DNA of 64,000 bases from Actinomyces sp. oral taxon 171 str. F0337 (GTDB lineage Bacteria; Actinomycetota; Actinomycetes; Actinomycetales; Actinomycetaceae), in NCBI RefSeq assembly GCF_005696555.1, contig NZ_CP040005.1, positions 496,001 through 560,000 of the forward strand, read 5' to 3'. Below the pieces are notes generated by a model. It was not told the origin of the DNA, ran no database searches, and was given only the letters and a program-made list of their open reading frames with translations. Both the position numbers and the translations under genes were made by a program. Positions 62,258 through 64,000 of this stretch are shown here, in pieces; position 1 is the first letter of the stretch; every line of letters begins with the position of its first letter.

Positions 62258-63160
62258 ATGCCAGACAATGCGTTGACTGTTAATGAAGTTTTGGCGAGAT
62301 CGGGGTTGGCAGGGGCTATATCTGGAGTTATCTTGCTTCTGGTGGCGCTAGGTGGAGTAGTTGACGTCGCCTCAGGTAGGCGATATTTCAAAGAAGATTT
62401 GGCTAGGTATGCAATAAACTGCTTAGGTGGTAAGGGAATCTCTGTAGAGTCAGTGCGCTCTGAAAAGTCTAGAAATATGTTGAACGGAATTATAATAGCT
62501 ACGGGTTCATTTTCAGGTGAAGCGCAAGTTAAGGGAAGTTATGTTGAGGTCCTGAAATTTGTTGAGCGGAGTCTGGGGATTGAGATGCCTGAGGGGTGGG
62601 AGGAGGTGCGCAATCGCCGTCTTAATGATAGAAAATGCAATATAAAGCACACCATAAAATGCCATCTAAAAGATGTGAATCAATGGGGCGATGAAGAAAA
62701 GTATGAAATTATTAAATGCGCTCGCGATCTATCAAAAGTTTCTTTTATTGGTTGGTATATTTCAGACAAAGAATGTTCGGCGGATTGGCTTGGAAGGTGG
62801 TATAAAATAAAGGTTGCGTCAGGATTGGCTGGGAATTTTCTTGGATTGGCTGGGACCGGGGGGACTCTAGGATTATTCGTCGGTCTCGTAGTTCGGCTTT
62901 TTAATATCCCTAAGGGAGATGTGATGGGGTGGCAGGTCTCAGTTTTACCAGTGTTGGGCACTATTGTTGGGGGTTACATTGGCGGTCTGCGTATATTGTT
63001 GGTAAAGTATCGAGGTGCCTCTTCGTCGAAACAACCCATGGTTTACTTAGAATATTTCTTGGGTGCTGTTTGTTCTTGGTTATTGTTGTCGATTGTATTT
63101 GCAGGCGGCTTTGCGAGGTATCGGGATATGGTTGCAACTATTCTGCCGTGGTTGTTTTAG
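62258..63160 (+). CDS. Orphan membrane protein in AT-rich region
   Basis: A 300-residue protein I do not recognise. It has an N-terminal membrane segment (LAGAISGVILLLVALGGVVD), a charged cytoplasmic domain (about 35-185) and three C-terminal segments (GLAGTGGTLGLFVGLVVRLF, VLPVLGTIVGGYIGGLRILL, GAVCSWLLLSIVFAGGF). The ATG at 62258 has a ggggtaat site; an in-frame ATA-preceded start five codons earlier is weaker. Codon use is AT-rich, unlike every gene to its left except the DUF262/HEPN pair, which suggests acquisition. No neighbour gives a functional clue. Confidence 0.7.
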   Translation: MPDNALTVNEVLARSGLAGAISGVILLLVALGGVVDVASGRRYFKEDLARYAINCLGGKGISVESVRSEKSRNMLNGIIIATGSFSGEAQVKGSYVEVLKFVERSLGIEMPEGWEEVRNRRLNDRKCNIKHTIKCHLKDVNQWGDEEKYEIIKCARDLSKVSFIGWYISDKECSADWLGRWYKIKVASGLAGNFLGLAGTGGTLGLFVGLVVRLFNIPKGDVMGWQVSVLPVLGTIVGGYIGGLRILLVKYRGASSSKQPMVYLEYFLGAVCSWLLLSIVFAGGFARYRDMVATILPWLF

Positions 63161-63891
63161 GTCTTTTTCACTAGTTAATTACTGAGGTGTCAGTGATGGT
63201 GTGCTGATTAGGTGCTGCGGGCGCCGATGTGCTCGCCTGGACGTCCGCTGTCCTTGTGTGAGGTCAGTGGTGGCTGATTGCCTCTGGCGTCGGTACCGGG
63301 GTGCTGGTGATAAGCTGGCGTTTTGGCTGCGGCGGAGCTCTCATTGGTTTGGTCGCGCAGGAGGGGCGATGCTTGCCAACTTGAATGGGGCCCTGCTGTT
63401 GCCTGCGCTTTGGTGAAGGTGAGGAGATTGTGTGCTGCGGCGCAGGGCTGCGGCATTCGTGCCACCCCTCCAGGGTTTCGGTCACGATGCGAGCACTGCG
63501 TCCCACGAACTATGTCGTAATGCCGGTCTAGGGGCGGCTCTATTGAGTCGGTATGGTGCTATGGGAGGTCCGGCAGGTTGCTCGATATTCCTTCTGTTGA
63601 TCAGCCGGAATGGAAATAGGCGTCGTGTCATGTTAGCGACAAGGGGTGTGTATAGATTCCCTCGGAAAGTGTGGACATGCGTGCTTCATGTCTACGATAA
63701 GACTGTAAAATCAGGTCCACTACAAGATTGAGTGAGTTGTCGCCACCAGCATCAAGGTCTGGGGTCCTGTGTGTAGAATACTGAAGGTCGCTAAAAATCT
63801 TCCGAGAACCTGCGATAGCGGTTCTTGGAATCATATTAATCTGCATGATCTCGCGAATAAGCTTTGTGGTTTGAAAAGCCGGAGGCAAGTC
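63161..63891. other. AT-richer stretch with decayed frames only
   Basis: I find no convincing gene. A minus-strand frame at 63628-63888 (IREIMQINMIPRTAIAGSRK) has AT-rich coding-like composition but no family match and only a TTG start. Other frames look random. The stretch may be a gene graveyard at the edge of an accessory region. Confidence 0.4.
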
Positions 63892-64000
63892 ATGTACGAG
63901 ATTCTCTCAGGCAGTACCGATCCCTCAGCAGGCTGGCCACTTACAGCCAGTTTATACATCAAAGTCGCTGATTGTATGGCTGTCGGGTGCGTGCGCTCCG
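63892..64000 (+). CDS. Possible gene start cut by the window edge
   Basis: An ATG with a good ggaggcaag ribosome site opens a frame (MYEILSGSTDPSAGWPLTAS) that stays open to the end of the window, 36 codons. No family is recognisable from so short a piece. Confidence 0.3.
   Translation, partial: MYEILSGSTDPSAGWPLTASLYIKVADCMAVGCVRS

Noticed and set aside
63432..63731. Plus-strand frame of 99 codons in the AT-rich tail
   Set aside because: No ribosome site, no family features, and no consistent coding composition.

Overview
The window is high-GC actinobacterial DNA, most like an oral Actinomyces or close relative. Supporting signs are strong G/C at third codon positions, frequent GTG/TTG starts, ATGA start-stop overlaps, a DUF3073 protein, actinobacterial holin-X, variant-leucine-repeat and permease-prefix proteins, and a tRNA-Glu/Asp/Phe cluster. 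Genus assignment is inference from gene content; no 16S rRNA is present.

Region by region. 0-1.8 kb: purM and a DUF3073 gene, each with a terminator hairpin. 2.3-24.2 kb: a large defence island, nearly all on the minus strand. In transcription order it holds a NYN-domain protein, a DrmD-type SNF2 helicase, a giant Eco57I/DrmMI-type DNA methyltransferase, an AT-rich DUF262 + HEPN pair, an intact IS5-family element beside an ISL3 transposase remnant, a Phd/RelE toxin-antitoxin pair on the plus strand, a 2182-residue DEAD-type helicase with DUF1998 and a Vsr-like nuclease end, and a RelE-fold + UvrD helicase fusion. The set resembles class 1 DISARM but lacks separate drmA, drmB and drmC; the giant helicase and the RelE-helicase stand in their place. 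It is the best candidate for an undescribed or variant system here.

24.6-37 kb: three coupled small envelope genes (holin-X, DUF3618-like, amphipathic helix), a heterodimeric ABC exporter with one degenerate ATPase half, a MacB/FtsX-type ABC system ending in a 9-nt tandem repeat, an acidic variant-leucine-repeat protein, a GH3 lipoprotein and a small zincin. 37.2-40.1 kb: tRNA-Glu, -Asp and -Phe, then an acetyl-CoA synthetase gene lying between two 56-nt copies of the tRNA-Phe 3' end plus terminator, followed by truncated PadR and permease-prefix genes: a scar of recombination at a tRNA.

40.1-53 kb: MscS channel, msrB, an EEP-family hydrolase, an AEC transporter, a fructokinase-type sugar kinase, xseB, an ArsR-type regulator with a divergent MFS exporter (this pair splits xseB from xseA), xseA, ispH and an amino-acid permease. 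53-57.4 kb: an Asp23/AmaP envelope-stress operon carrying its own ECF sigma factor; the leading asp23 gene has a one-base frameshift. 57.5-61.9 kb: rmuC, a membrane esterase and ychF. From 61.9 kb to the end the sequence becomes AT-rich with one orphan membrane protein and no other clear genes, apparently the edge of another accessory region.

Three kinds of small repeat recur: a 68-nt nested palindrome (three copies), two 121-nt elements with 21-nt inverted ends, and short tandem or direct repeats inside or next to genes. Base-composition statements are by eye, not computed.
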